From Verrucomicrobiales bacterium (lineage in GTDB: Bacteria > Verrucomicrobiota > Verrucomicrobiia > Verrucomicrobiales > DEV007), in contig JAKMGR010000577.1 of NCBI GenBank assembly GCA_022424805.1, forward strand, positions 1 to 6,379: a DNA stretch of 6,379 bases, given 5' to 3'. The notes beneath the pieces were generated by a model. It was given only the letters and a program-made list of their open reading frames with translations. It ran no database searches and was not told where the DNA came from. The position numbers and the translations under genes are program-made. Of this stretch, positions 1 through 6,346 are shown one piece after another. Position 1 is the stretch's first letter. Every line of letters starts with the position of its first letter.

Positions 1-36
1 GTGTGGAGTCGAACTGGTTCGAAACCATCCGTTCCT

Positions 37-55
37 GCCATATCTGCGATATGGC
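37..55. repeat. Hairpin at the tRNA 3' end, related to 135-153
   Basis: This is a perfect 8-bp inverted repeat, GCCATATC - TGC - GATATGGC. On the minus strand its first four bases are the discriminator and CCA of the tRNA, so the hairpin begins inside the mature tRNA tail. It could help end or process the tRNA transcript, but no T-run follows on the minus strand (the next bases are AGGAACGG), so it is not a standard intrinsic terminator. It shares the core TCTGCGA and the flanking GCCAT/ATGGC arms with the hairpin at 135-153. Confidence 0.6.
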
Positions 56-128
56 ATGCCCTACTGGATTCGAACCAGTGACCGCCGGATTAGAAATCCG
101 GTGCTCTATCCAGCTGAGCTAAGGGCAC
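52..128 (-). tRNA. tRNA-Arg (anticodon UCU)
   Basis: Read on the minus strand, a complete 77-nt cloverleaf can be drawn. It has a 7-bp acceptor stem (GTGCCCT with AGGGCAT), TA at positions 8-9, a GCTC/GAGC D stem with a 9-nt loop, and a 5-bp anticodon stem (CCGGA/TCCGG) around loop TTTCTAA. A 5-nt variable loop, a perfect 5-bp T stem (ACTGG/CCAGT), T loop TTCGAAT, discriminator G and an encoded CCA follow. The anticodon TCT lies at 92-94, so the tRNA decodes AGA, and AGG by wobble. The first acceptor pair is G-U instead of the usual G-C, which is a minor oddity. The CCA tail at 52-54 lies inside a hairpin (37-55). No clear promoter is visible upstream; the leader runs into a hairpin and heptamer repeats. 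Confidence 0.97.
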
Positions 129-134
129 CTTTGA

Positions 135-153
135 CGCCATTCTGCGAATGGCG
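135..153. repeat. Hairpin just upstream of the tRNA, related to 37-55
   Basis: This is a perfect 8-bp inverted repeat, CGCCATTC - TGC - GAATGGCG, lying 6 bp upstream of the tRNA 5' end and so probably in its precursor leader. Compared with the hairpin at 37-55 it keeps GCCAT, TCTGCGA and ATGGC but lacks one A-T pair in the middle of the stem. The two differ by a compensated base pair, which suggests copies of one small palindromic repeat and not chance. The heptamer repeats start at the very next base. Confidence 0.55.
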
Positions 154-195
154 AACTTTCAACGTCCAAAGCCCAACTTTCAACTTCCAAGTTGG
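154..195. repeat. Six degenerate 7-bp repeats (AACNTTC type)
   Basis: The stretch can be cut into six consecutive heptamers: AACTTTC, AACGTCC, AAAGCCC, AACTTTC, AACTTCC, AAGTTGG. All begin with AA and most fit AACNTYC. The 3' part also contains an inverted repeat, CCAACTT (173-179) with AAGTTGG (189-195). The array is non-coding. Its units match the reverse complement of the array at 238-258, so the two arrays are oppositely oriented relatives. I see no function in it. Confidence 0.6.
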
Positions 196-237
196 CTAGA
201 TTTGATCGCTCAACATTGAAGCGCACTTAGCCTCGAT

Positions 238-258
238 TTGAACGTTGAACGTTGAACG
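238..258. repeat. Three perfect tandem copies of TTGAACG
   Basis: Three exact 7-bp units TTGAACG are followed by a partial fourth (TT). On the other strand the unit is CGTTCAA, which is the AACNTTC family seen at 154-195 in opposite orientation. The 12 bases at 154-165 could pair with part of this array with one mismatch, giving a large imperfect stem around roughly 80 bp. The array lies 3' of the large ABC transporter gene, outside its coding region. The 196-237 stretch between the arrays shows no gene. Confidence 0.7.
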
Positions 259-260
259 TT

Positions 261-275
261 CGCGCCCCCGGCGCG
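261..275. terminator. GC-rich hairpin directly after the ABC transporter stop codon
   Basis: This is a perfect 6-bp stem, CGCGCC - CCC - GGCGCG, that abuts the TAG stop codon (276-278) of the minus-strand transporter gene. Its position suggests a role in 3'-end formation or mRNA stability. The bases after it on the minus strand are AACGTTC repeats, not a T-run, so intrinsic termination would be weak. Confidence 0.35.
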
Positions 276-3200
276 CTACACTTTGGAAAGCTGCTTCTTC
301 AAGCTCGCGCGCAGCGCAAAAAACGCGACGACGATGAAAGTGATCATCGCGATGAGGTTGAGTTGAAGCGTTTTCAGGGTGATGGCGAACCAGGGCTTTT
401 CGGAATTCACCGGAAAGCGATATTGCCTTTCTTTGCCGAAGAAAATGTTGGGCGGGTTTTCGACTTTGCGATAGTCCTGCCGCTCGACTTCGGCGGCGTT
501 GAAGAGATCCTGGACTTTACTGTTGAGGTAGAGATCGCCGGCGGTGTAGGACTTTTCGCCTTCCTTGGTGGGGACGTTGTAGTAGGGTGTAGGGTCGAAG
601 GTGCCGGTTGCGAGGTCATCGCGGATGCGGCGGAGCTGCCGGGCGACGTGTGCTGGTGACCGTCCCTGCAATCCGTGGACGACGGCGAGGCCCTGTTTGA
701 GCTGGTAGAGTCGGTCATCCTGCTCCTCGGTGAGTTCCTGATCGAGCGGGATCTCGGAGAAGGCGCGAATTTCCGCTTCGATATAGTTCGTGAGCTTACT
801 CGCAGGATTGTTCTCAGCGTGCTCGATGATGAGAGCCTCGTAGCTCCAGCGAAGGGGCATGAGGTGACAGACCGCGGGGACGCGGAGTTTGCTTTTCTCT
901 TCGGCATCAGCTGCGGAAAACCACTGCACGATGTCGAGGCTGCGATTCATTTCCTCGTATTTAATCAGCGCACCACCAAGAATGATGTTCGGAATGAGGA
1001 TGAGCGGGATGATGTTGACGGCGGTCTTCGGACTGCTGACGAGACTGGAGATGAGAAGGCCGGCGGCGATGCCGACAAAGGAGGTCATTCCCATCCAGAG
1101 AGCATTGGAGAGAAACATCGATCGGATCCCGAGAATGGCGTCGGCAATGATGAGGTAGATGATGCACTGGATGAGCGCAAAGAATCCGAGCGAGAGGTAT
1201 TTTCCGATGATGTATCCGCCAATTCGGAAGCCGTGATGTCGCTCTCGCTGCAGGAGATTGCGGTCGCGGATGATCTCTTCGGCGGAGTTCGTCATCCCGA
1301 GGAAGAGGGCGGTGACGAGGCTGAGGAAGAGAAAGGTCGGAATGTGAAAGGCGTTCGCGAAGTTGTAGGTGTCGTCTTCGGTGTAGCGCAGGACAATAGA
1401 GATCAGGAGGGCGAGAGCGGGGGCCTCGAGCAGAGTCGTGGCGAGGTTTGCCCGGTTTCGAAGCTTGCTGAAAAAGGCTCGCTTTAACTGATTGGAGAAG
1501 CGGACCCAGTCGTGTTTGAACCGTCGCGGCGGGGCCTGCGGGGTTTTCTGGAGCGCGACGGTTTGCGAGGTGTCGGCTTCGATTTCCCGCAGATTGACCT
1601 CTTCGAGAAGGCGGTAGGTTTGAAAGCGGTCGGCCCAGAAAGCGGAGTTGAAGCGGCGAGCGGGAATGAGGTTGCCCCGAGCGTCGCGCTCGAAAATGGT
1701 GTCACCACCGAGGTCGCGGAGGGGAGATTCGAGCACGTCGAAAACGAAGTCGGGGGTGAGGCCGAGGCAATCTTCTTCCCCGAGGTCGGTGGAAAAGGTG
1801 GTCGCGTGGATGCCCTCCTGTTTTCGCGCTTCGTTAAAGTATTCAAGCATCTGCAGCGGCGTGCCGAAGAAGGCGAGCTTGCCTCCGTTGTCGAGCAGGA
1901 TGGCCTTGTCGAACATGTGGAAGAGGCGACTGCTCGGCTGGTGAATGGAAACGAGAGTGATCTTGTTGTGGGTTAGCCCTCGGATCATGTCGAGAACGTG
2001 CTCGGAGTCCTTCGAGGAAAGCCCCGAGGTCGGTTCGTCGAAGAGGTAGACATCGGCGATACCGATCATGTCCATGCCGGCATTGAGTCGGCGGCGCTGT
2101 CCTCCACTGAGGCTCTTGGTGTGTGGGTCCCCAGCGAGGCGGTGGCGGATCTCGTTGAGTCCGAGCTCGATCAGCTTGGAGTCGACGCGGCGACGGCGTT
2201 CGATGGCGGGAAAGTGAGGGGCCCGGATTGCAGCGGCGGTATCGAGGTTTTCTTCGACGGTGAGAAGTGGGTCGAAGGTTTCGTCCTGCGGGATCAGGGC
2301 GATGTAGGAGCTGAGGTCGTCGTGGGCGTCGTAGAGATTGACAGAATTGAAGTCGATGCGTCCGTCGCGAGGCTTGAGTTGTCCGCCGAGCGCTTTGAGC
2401 AGCGTGCTTTTTCCGCATCCGCTGGGGCCCATGACGCAGACCATTTCTCCGCGCTGAACCGAGAAGGTGATTCCATCGAGAGCGGGAGTTTTTCGGTCGA
2501 AGGAATGGGCCACGTCCCGCACCTTGAGGGTGTTGATGACGTTTCGTTCTTCCTCGATGATACCGTCTGAAAAGTGGCATCGCAGGTACTGTCCGCCGCC
2601 GAGCGAGATGACGTTACCATCGTTGACGGGAGCGATTCCGCGGACCGGGTTGCCCTCGACTGCGATAGGACGCTCGACCTCGAGAGCTTCGACCGTTCCG
2701 GTCTTGGTCTGGTAGTCGCACTTGATGCGAAGGAGGATTTTCCCCGATGCGCCGGGAGTGAGCAGAATATCCCCAGGAGATAGTTCGGCCGGATCGTTGG
2801 AGACGAGGTAGGCAGTGCGGTTGGGCGGGAGGCTGAATCGGCCACCGAGTTCCCGCGCTTTTCTGCGGAGGTCGTCGAAAGAAATTTCCGAGTGATCGGG
2901 AAAGTCGATCGTGTCGTGGGAAGTCACTTCAAACTTGGCCCCGCGTTCAAGCTTTCGCTCGCCGATGCTGGCGTCGACGGTGTTTAGTACTTCGACTTGG
3001 ATATCGAGACCGAAGGAGGCCCTGAGATAACTCTGCTTGGTCCGGACTTTCTCGATGAACTGATTGCCGCTGCTATCCTGGGCGAGGTAGATCTGGGCGG
3101 CGGAGACGTTTTTCTTTGAGTTGAAGTAGAAAACGAGATCTTCAAAGGCGAGGACTTCTTCCCCGATGAGGATGCGCTGGCCCTCGTAGACGCGGCAGAA

Positions 3201-3971
3201 TTCCCCGGCATTGATCTGGCGTCCGCGCGCAAGGATGGCACTGGGGCCGAGGTTTTTGATGAGGACGAGATTCTGAAATCGGAAAGAGACGACGGAGTGC
3301 TCCTGCTCGGAGGGTGGAATCACGATATCGCCGCGATCAGAGGTGGAGAGAATAATGGACTCCAACTGGTGAGCCTGGTCAGCGCCGGGTGGCAGAGGGC
3401 GCGTCTCGTCGGAGTCGGATTCGATCCGGGAGAGTTCGCTCGTGTTGAGCTGGTAGACGATGTTAATCGCCTCGGATGCCACGCCGAGTGTGGTCATGAA
3501 CTGATAGAAGGTGATGAGGTTTTCCTTCGGTAATCCTGCCCGGCTGATCAGAACGTAGAGCTGCACGCCGAGGAGGACCTTTTCTTCGTTCGTCAATTTG
3601 TCGGCGAGGTCGGTTGCGATGGCTTCGAGATCCTGTCGCTCGCGGAGGGATCGCATGAAGAGTTGACGAAGTTCGGTATAAACGGTTTCGGGGAAATCGT
3701 AGCGAAGAAAGCCGAGGATGGAATCGATCTCGGCCTCGACGACCTGACCGTCGAGCTTGGTGAAGCCGGCGAAAACCTCGATCAGCATCGGCAGCATCGA
3801 CTCCTGCGTGCGAGGCATCTCGCTGCGAGTGAGCGTTCGCTTGAGGCGTTCGATGAAGCCACGTCGACCGAATCCCATCCCTGTGTCGGAACGCGGCTTG
3901 GCTCCGCGTGAGGAATTTTCAGAACCTGATTCACTAATGGGGTCCGGAAGAGTAGGGGTCGAATCTGCCAT
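276..3971 (-). CDS. ABCG-type ABC transporter fused to TerB-like and FHA-like domains
   Basis: This 1231-residue protein carries both ATPase and membrane parts of an ABCG/White-family half-transporter, which would work as a dimer in the inner membrane, probably as an exporter; the substrate is unknown. Residues 1-45 look disordered. Residues about 52-176 form a helical TerB-like domain (FAGFTKLDGQVVEAE at 67-81). Residues about 225-290 and 430-470 are beta-rich and FHA-like (DGNVISLGGG at 451-460). The ATPase spans about 480-715: Walker A GPSGCGKS 515-522, Q-loop Q562, signature LSGGQ 621-625, Walker B VYLFDEP 641-647, H-loop H677. The D-loop reads SGLSSKD where ABCG proteins usually have SGLDS. 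Six membrane helices lie near 848-862, 878-894, 919-945, 958-980, 985-1005 and 1198-1221. The loop before helix 6, about 190 residues, is long for the family. The ATG at 3971 has no Shine-Dalgarno. The gene is divergent from the next and ends in TAG. ATPase and membrane calls are firm; the N-terminal folds are inferred from pattern. Confidence 0.95.
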   Translation of the reverse strand: MADSTPTLPDPISESGSENSSRGAKPRSDTGMGFGRRGFIERLKRTLTRSEMPRTQESMLPMLIEVFAGFTKLDGQVVEAEIDSILGFLRYDFPETVYTELRQLFMRSLRERQDLEAIATDLADKLTNEEKVLLGVQLYVLISRAGLPKENLITFYQFMTTLGVASEAINIVYQLNTSELSRIESDSDETRPLPPGADQAHQLESIILSTSDRGDIVIPPSEQEHSVVSFRFQNLVLIKNLGPSAILARGRQINAGEFCRVYEGQRILIGEEVLAFEDLVFYFNSKKNVSAAQIYLAQDSSGNQFIEKVRTKQSYLRASFGLDIQVEVLNTVDASIGERKLERGAKFEVTSHDTIDFPDHSEISFDDLRRKARELGGRFSLPPNRTAYLVSNDPAELSPGDILLTPGASGKILLRIKCDYQTKTGTVEALEVERPIAVEGNPVRGIAPVNDGNVISLGGGQYLRCHFSDGIIEEERNVINTLKVRDVAHSFDRKTPALDGITFSVQRGEMVCVMGPSGCGKSTLLKALGGQLKPRDGRIDFNSVNLYDAHDDLSSYIALIPQDETFDPLLTVEENLDTAAAIRAPHFPAIERRRRVDSKLIELGLNEIRHRLAGDPHTKSLSGGQRRRLNAGMDMIGIADVYLFDEPTSGLSSKDSEHVLDMIRGLTHNKITLVSIHQPSSRLFHMFDKAILLDNGGKLAFFGTPLQMLEYFNEARKQEGIHATTFSTDLGEEDCLGLTPDFVFDVLESPLRDLGGDTIFERDARGNLIPARRFNSAFWADRFQTYRLLEEVNLREIEADTSQTVALQKTPQAPPRRFKHDWVRFSNQLKRAFFSKLRNRANLATTLLEAPALALLISIVLRYTEDDTYNFANAFHIPTFLFLSLVTALFLGMTNSAEEIIRDRNLLQRERHHGFRIGGYIIGKYLSLGFFALIQCIIYLIIADAILGIRSMFLSNALWMGMTSFVGIAAGLLISSLVSSPKTAVNIIPLILIPNIILGGALIKYEEMNRSLDIVQWFSAADAEEKSKLRVPAVCHLMPLRWSYEALIIEHAENNPASKLTNYIEAEIRAFSEIPLDQELTEEQDDRLYQLKQGLAVVHGLQGRSPAHVARQLRRIRDDLATGTFDPTPYYNVPTKEGEKSYTAGDLYLNSKVQDLFNAAEVERQDYRKVENPPNIFFGKERQYRFPVNSEKPWFAITLKTLQLNLIAMITFIVVAFFALRASLKKQLSKV

Positions 3972-4009
3972 GAAGGGCGGGAAAGAGAGGTCGGCGTTTT
4001 GGCCCGCAG

Positions 4010-4018
4010 TCTATACCA
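4010..4018 (-). promoter_or_regulatory. Possible extended -10 promoter for the ABC transporter gene
   Basis: On the minus strand the sequence TGGTATAGA fits an extended -10 element (TGN plus TATAGA). It lies about 40 bp upstream of the ATG at 3971, predicting a leader of about 30 nt. The matching -35 region (GGTTTT or TGGTTT at 17-18 bp spacing) is poor, which is tolerated by extended -10 promoters. This rests on sequence pattern only. Confidence 0.35.
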
Positions 4019-4093
4019 CCATCGCCCGTGATAAAACCAGCGATACAAAGAAGGAGTGGCGTTTTCGCAATTTTTCACGGAGAAATGAAAGAA

Positions 4094-4122
4094 TTGTGAA
4101 ATCCCTCCTTTATTTTCATAAA
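4094..4122 (+). promoter_or_regulatory. Possible promoter with AT-rich palindrome for the 4140 gene
   Basis: TTGTGA at 4094-4099 and CATAAA at 4117-4122 are spaced 17 bp apart, a fair match to a sigma-70-type promoter, and would give a very short leader before the ATG at 4140. The -10 overlaps a 6-bp inverted repeat, TTATTT (4110-4115) and AAATAA (4120-4125) with a 4-base loop, which could be an operator or may be chance in AT-rich DNA. The last 40 bp before the gene are strikingly AT-rich compared with the rest of the window. Confidence 0.3.
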
Positions 4123-4139
4123 TAACATAATTATAAAAA

Positions 4140-4598
4140 ATGAAATCCTACCGTGATGTTTCCATTCCCGCTGCTGCTCGAGCGATGAACCTCGTGCGAA
4201 GGCATCTTAGCATGCCGATGGAGTCGGAAACTTTCAAGAATGCCGCGTCAATCGAAGGAGAATCGACCGCTCGCAATCTCCGACGCGAAGCTAAAGCCAA
4301 TCATTTGCGTGCCAAGCGCCGCAAGATGCTCTTTGCGGATATTCCCGAGGGCGAGCTTCCAGTTCTTCTCCAGCTTTTCGGCGGAAGTAATTTTGTGATT
4401 CTCAAGGAAAAAGGGAGAGGCGGTGAGTGCCTCGTGCAGTTCCCTGATTCCCGTGAAGCGGTTGTTAATGGGGAGCGCCTCGACGAAGTTTACGACGGAA
4501 TCTGCGTATTTTTGCAGCCGCGGTCATCCCGAAATAACTCGGATCTTTCCGGGCTAACATTTCCACTCGCGGGAAAGGTTTTTGTGGCGGGGGGATAG
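4140..4598 (+). CDS. Unrecognised basic 152-residue protein upstream of yhaM
   Basis: I do not recognise the family. The N-terminal half (about residues 10-65) looks helical and is very basic, with an Arg/Lys cluster around 45-62 (NLRREAKANHLRAKRRK), as in nucleic-acid- or ribosome-binding tails. The C-terminal half (about 66-152) alternates hydrophobic and polar residues like a small beta domain (LPVLLQLFGGSNFVILKE, then AVVNGERLDEVYDGICVFLQP). No signal peptide or membrane helix is visible. The ATG at 4140 has no Shine-Dalgarno and follows AT-rich DNA; ATG codons at residues 16, 25 and 27 are alternative starts. The stop codon is 23 bp before yhaM on the same strand, so cotranscription is likely, and a role near RNA metabolism is a guess from that alone. 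That it is a real gene rests on its divergent position, the upstream AT-rich region and the tight spacing to yhaM. Confidence 0.7.
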   Translation: MKSYRDVSIPAAARAMNLVRRHLSMPMESETFKNAASIEGESTARNLRREAKANHLRAKRRKMLFADIPEGELPVLLQLFGGSNFVILKEKGRGGECLVQFPDSREAVVNGERLDEVYDGICVFLQPRSSRNNSDLSGLTFPLAGKVFVAGG

Positions 4599-4621
4599 CG
4601 AAGCCGCTAGTCTCGTCAGCA

Positions 4622-5818
4622 ATGGATCTGGTTACCCTTCGCGAATTGAAACACGAGGCTGGAACTGTCGCGGTCGCGATGACGTTTCACGCCCAACTGG
4701 AGAAGTGTTTTCAGAAAACGACGAAGACGGGCAACCCCTTCTACGAGGTGAATTTTGCGGATGCCGAGGAGTCCCTGACCCTGCGCGTCTGGAACAACAC
4801 GCCGATGTTTACCTTTTGCGATCAACTGCGCGACCGGGCCTTCTACGAAGTTACGGGGGAATTCGGCCTTGGCAACGATGGGCGCTCGATCGATGGCCGA
4901 AACTGGACCGTGCGCCAACTTGATGAGACGGAGTCCGCTGAAGTTCTCGCTGGTTCGGGTGCTCTGCGGGAAAAGCAGGAGCGCGACTATGAATTCATCG
5001 AGACCACCGTCGCTGGGATGCAGGACCCCCGGCTTGCCGCTCTCTGCCGTCGCTTTCTGGATCAATACGGAGAGCGCTTCCGCCGAACCGGCGCGGCGCG
5101 GGACTACCACCATGCGAGACGCGGTGGATTAGTCGAGCACGTTGCCCAGATGATGCGGACCGCGGTCCAGGTTTGCGAAGCTTACACGGACCTGAATCGG
5201 GATCTGCTCGTGGCGGGCGTTCTTTTTCATGATATCGGCAAGCTCTGGGAAAATGCATACCAGGAAAACGGATTTACGATGCCCTTTACCGAGATCAGTG
5301 AGCTGATCGGGCATATTCCGCTGGGAATGGAAATCGTAAACAAGGTCTGGCGGGAACTGCAGGATGATGAGGCGATCAGCACCGACTGGAATCATCTCGA
5401 GCCACCTTCCGAGCGGGTGCGGCTGCATCTGCTCCACCTGATTGTTTCTCATCATGGCGAACTGGCTTTCGGTTCTCCGGTCGTGCCGAAAACTCCGGAG
5501 GCGCAGGCACTCCACTACATCGATAACCTCGATGCTAAGATGGAAATGTTTGATCGCGGCTACCAGGTTGCCGGCGAGTTGGCGCGCAATGTCTATGAGC
5601 GTGTTCGTCCGCTCCCGGGGCGTCTTGTCATTCCCCTGCAAAAATACGAGGGCGAAGGCGAGCCAGAATCGGCTAAGGAGGCAGCTGAGCCACCGGTTGA
5701 GACGAATGCACCGGAAGAAAAGGATGTGCCGGAAATGCCCGCTGAAGAGGTATCACAGCCGGAGGTGGCTGCCGAGCCGGAAGCCGCGACCGAAGATTTT
5801 CGGCCCGAGCCGTTTTGA
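4622..5818 (+). CDS. yhaM: YhaM-type 3'-5' exoribonuclease (OB-fold + HD domain)
   Basis: This 398-residue protein matches the Bacillus YhaM family, cytoplasmic metal-dependent enzymes that trim RNA (and single-stranded DNA) from the 3' end. Residues about 12-100 form an OB-fold nucleic-acid-binding domain (TKTGNPFYEVNFAD at 34-47). Residues about 160-320 form the HD phosphohydrolase domain, with likely metal ligands H173 (GLVEHV), H203-D204 (HDIGK), H231 (GHIPLG), H277-H278 (SHHGE) and D301/D304 (YIDNLDAKM). All expected HD motifs are present, so it should be active. The family is usually near 310-320 residues; the extra length is a tail (about 343-398) rich in Glu, Pro and Ala that looks disordered. 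The ATG at 4622 puts the OB-fold close to the N-terminus as in relatives; no Shine-Dalgarno is seen. It probably shares a transcript with the 4140 gene and meets the next gene stop to stop. The assignment is from remembered family motifs, not an alignment. Confidence 0.93.
   Translation: MDLVTLRELKHEAGTVAVAMTFHAQLEKCFQKTTKTGNPFYEVNFADAEESLTLRVWNNTPMFTFCDQLRDRAFYEVTGEFGLGNDGRSIDGRNWTVRQLDETESAEVLAGSGALREKQERDYEFIETTVAGMQDPRLAALCRRFLDQYGERFRRTGAARDYHHARRGGLVEHVAQMMRTAVQVCEAYTDLNRDLLVAGVLFHDIGKLWENAYQENGFTMPFTEISELIGHIPLGMEIVNKVWRELQDDEAISTDWNHLEPPSERVRLHLLHLIVSHHGELAFGSPVVPKTPEAQALHYIDNLDAKMEMFDRGYQVAGELARNVYERVRPLPGRLVIPLQKYEGEGEPESAKEAAEPPVETNAPEEKDVPEMPAEEVSQPEVAAEPEAATEDFRPEPF
5801..5816 (+). 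terminator. Weak possible terminator overlapping the yhaM stop
   Basis: CGGC - CCGA - GCCG is followed at once by TTTT, which runs into the TGA stop codon. The stem is only 4 bp and the T-run only four bases, so this is a minimal candidate. It matters because there is no intergenic space in which a normal terminator could sit between the two convergent genes. Confidence 0.2.
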
Positions 5819-6346
5819 TCAGCCCGACTCCTTCTGCAGCTCGACCATGAGGTCCCCGGCGATTTCTTCGATTTTCCCAATCAGGGATTCGATGGCGAGG
5901 CCTTCCGGCAAAGCAACGGTGGCGGTGGTGTGAAAGAGGCGCTCTCCCGACCACGGAGCTTCGAGGCAGTCTGTTGCGAGCTCGATGACGTTGACGTTTT
6001 CCTTCGCCATGGTTTCCGAAATCGCGGCCACGATGCCGGATCGATCCTGTCCCACGACTTCAAGGGTTTCGACTTGTCCTCGCGGCGAGTCGGAGGCACC
6101 GGATTCGCCCGAATGAATCACGGAAACGGTGAGGCCTGCATCTGACAACTGCTCAAGATTCCCCGGGAGTGTTGCGACGGAACCCTCCGGCGCTATGACC
6201 TGAACGATCCCGGCGAATTGTCCGCCGAGCTTGATCAGTCGGCTGCCTTCCCAGTTGCCACCCGCATCGGTGACCACGCGTGAAAGTTGTTCGACCAAAC
6301 CAGGGCGATCCGGACCGACGATGCTGACAAGAAGGGAAGTTTGCAT
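5819..6346 (-). CDS. Two-ACT-domain regulatory protein, GcvR-like
   Basis: With the ATG at 6346 the protein has 175 residues and consists of two ACT domains, about 3-77 and 92-171. Each opens with the typical motif, GPDRPGLV at 11-18 and GQDRSGIV at 99-106, where small ligands such as amino acids bind at domain interfaces. This is the architecture and roughly the length of GcvR, the glycine-cleavage-system repressor of E. coli, which has no DNA-binding domain and works by binding GcvA. Neither GcvA nor glycine-cleavage genes are in this window, so the target is unknown and a general ACT amino-acid sensor is equally possible. A TTG at 6367 would add seven residues; the ATG is preferred because the first ACT strand then starts within a few residues, as in relatives. 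No Shine-Dalgarno is seen at either start. The gene is cytoplasmic, convergent with yhaM, and its stop touches the yhaM stop. Confidence 0.88.
   Translation of the reverse strand: MQTSLLVSIVGPDRPGLVEQLSRVVTDAGGNWEGSRLIKLGGQFAGIVQVIAPEGSVATLPGNLEQLSDAGLTVSVIHSGESGASDSPRGQVETLEVVGQDRSGIVAAISETMAKENVNVIELATDCLEAPWSGERLFHTTATVALPEGLAIESLIGKIEEIAGDLMVELQKESG

Noticed and set aside
154..258. Heptamer arrays considered as a CRISPR array or an origin with DnaA boxes
   Set aside because: Units are 7 bp and contiguous, with no spacers, and do not match the DnaA box consensus TTATNCACA; no cas, dnaA or rep gene is nearby.
675..1487. A 270-codon open frame on the plus strand, opposite the ABC transporter gene
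   Set aside because: Its translation is a charged mix of Asp/Glu/Gly/Val with no recognisable motif, while the opposite strand here encodes the membrane domain. It is explained by the codon bias of the real gene.
1998..2570. A 190-codon open frame on the plus strand, opposite the ATPase domain
   Set aside because: It lies exactly opposite the Walker A to Walker B region of the transporter and shows no domain of its own; an antisense shadow.
1843..2580. A 245-codon open frame on the minus strand in another frame of the transporter gene
   Set aside because: The product is Arg/Pro/His-rich with no motif, typical of an out-of-frame reading of GC-rich coding DNA.
5129..5641. A 170-codon minus-strand open frame opposite the HD domain
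   Set aside because: The plus strand carries clear HD catalytic motifs through the whole interval; the minus frame has no recognisable features.
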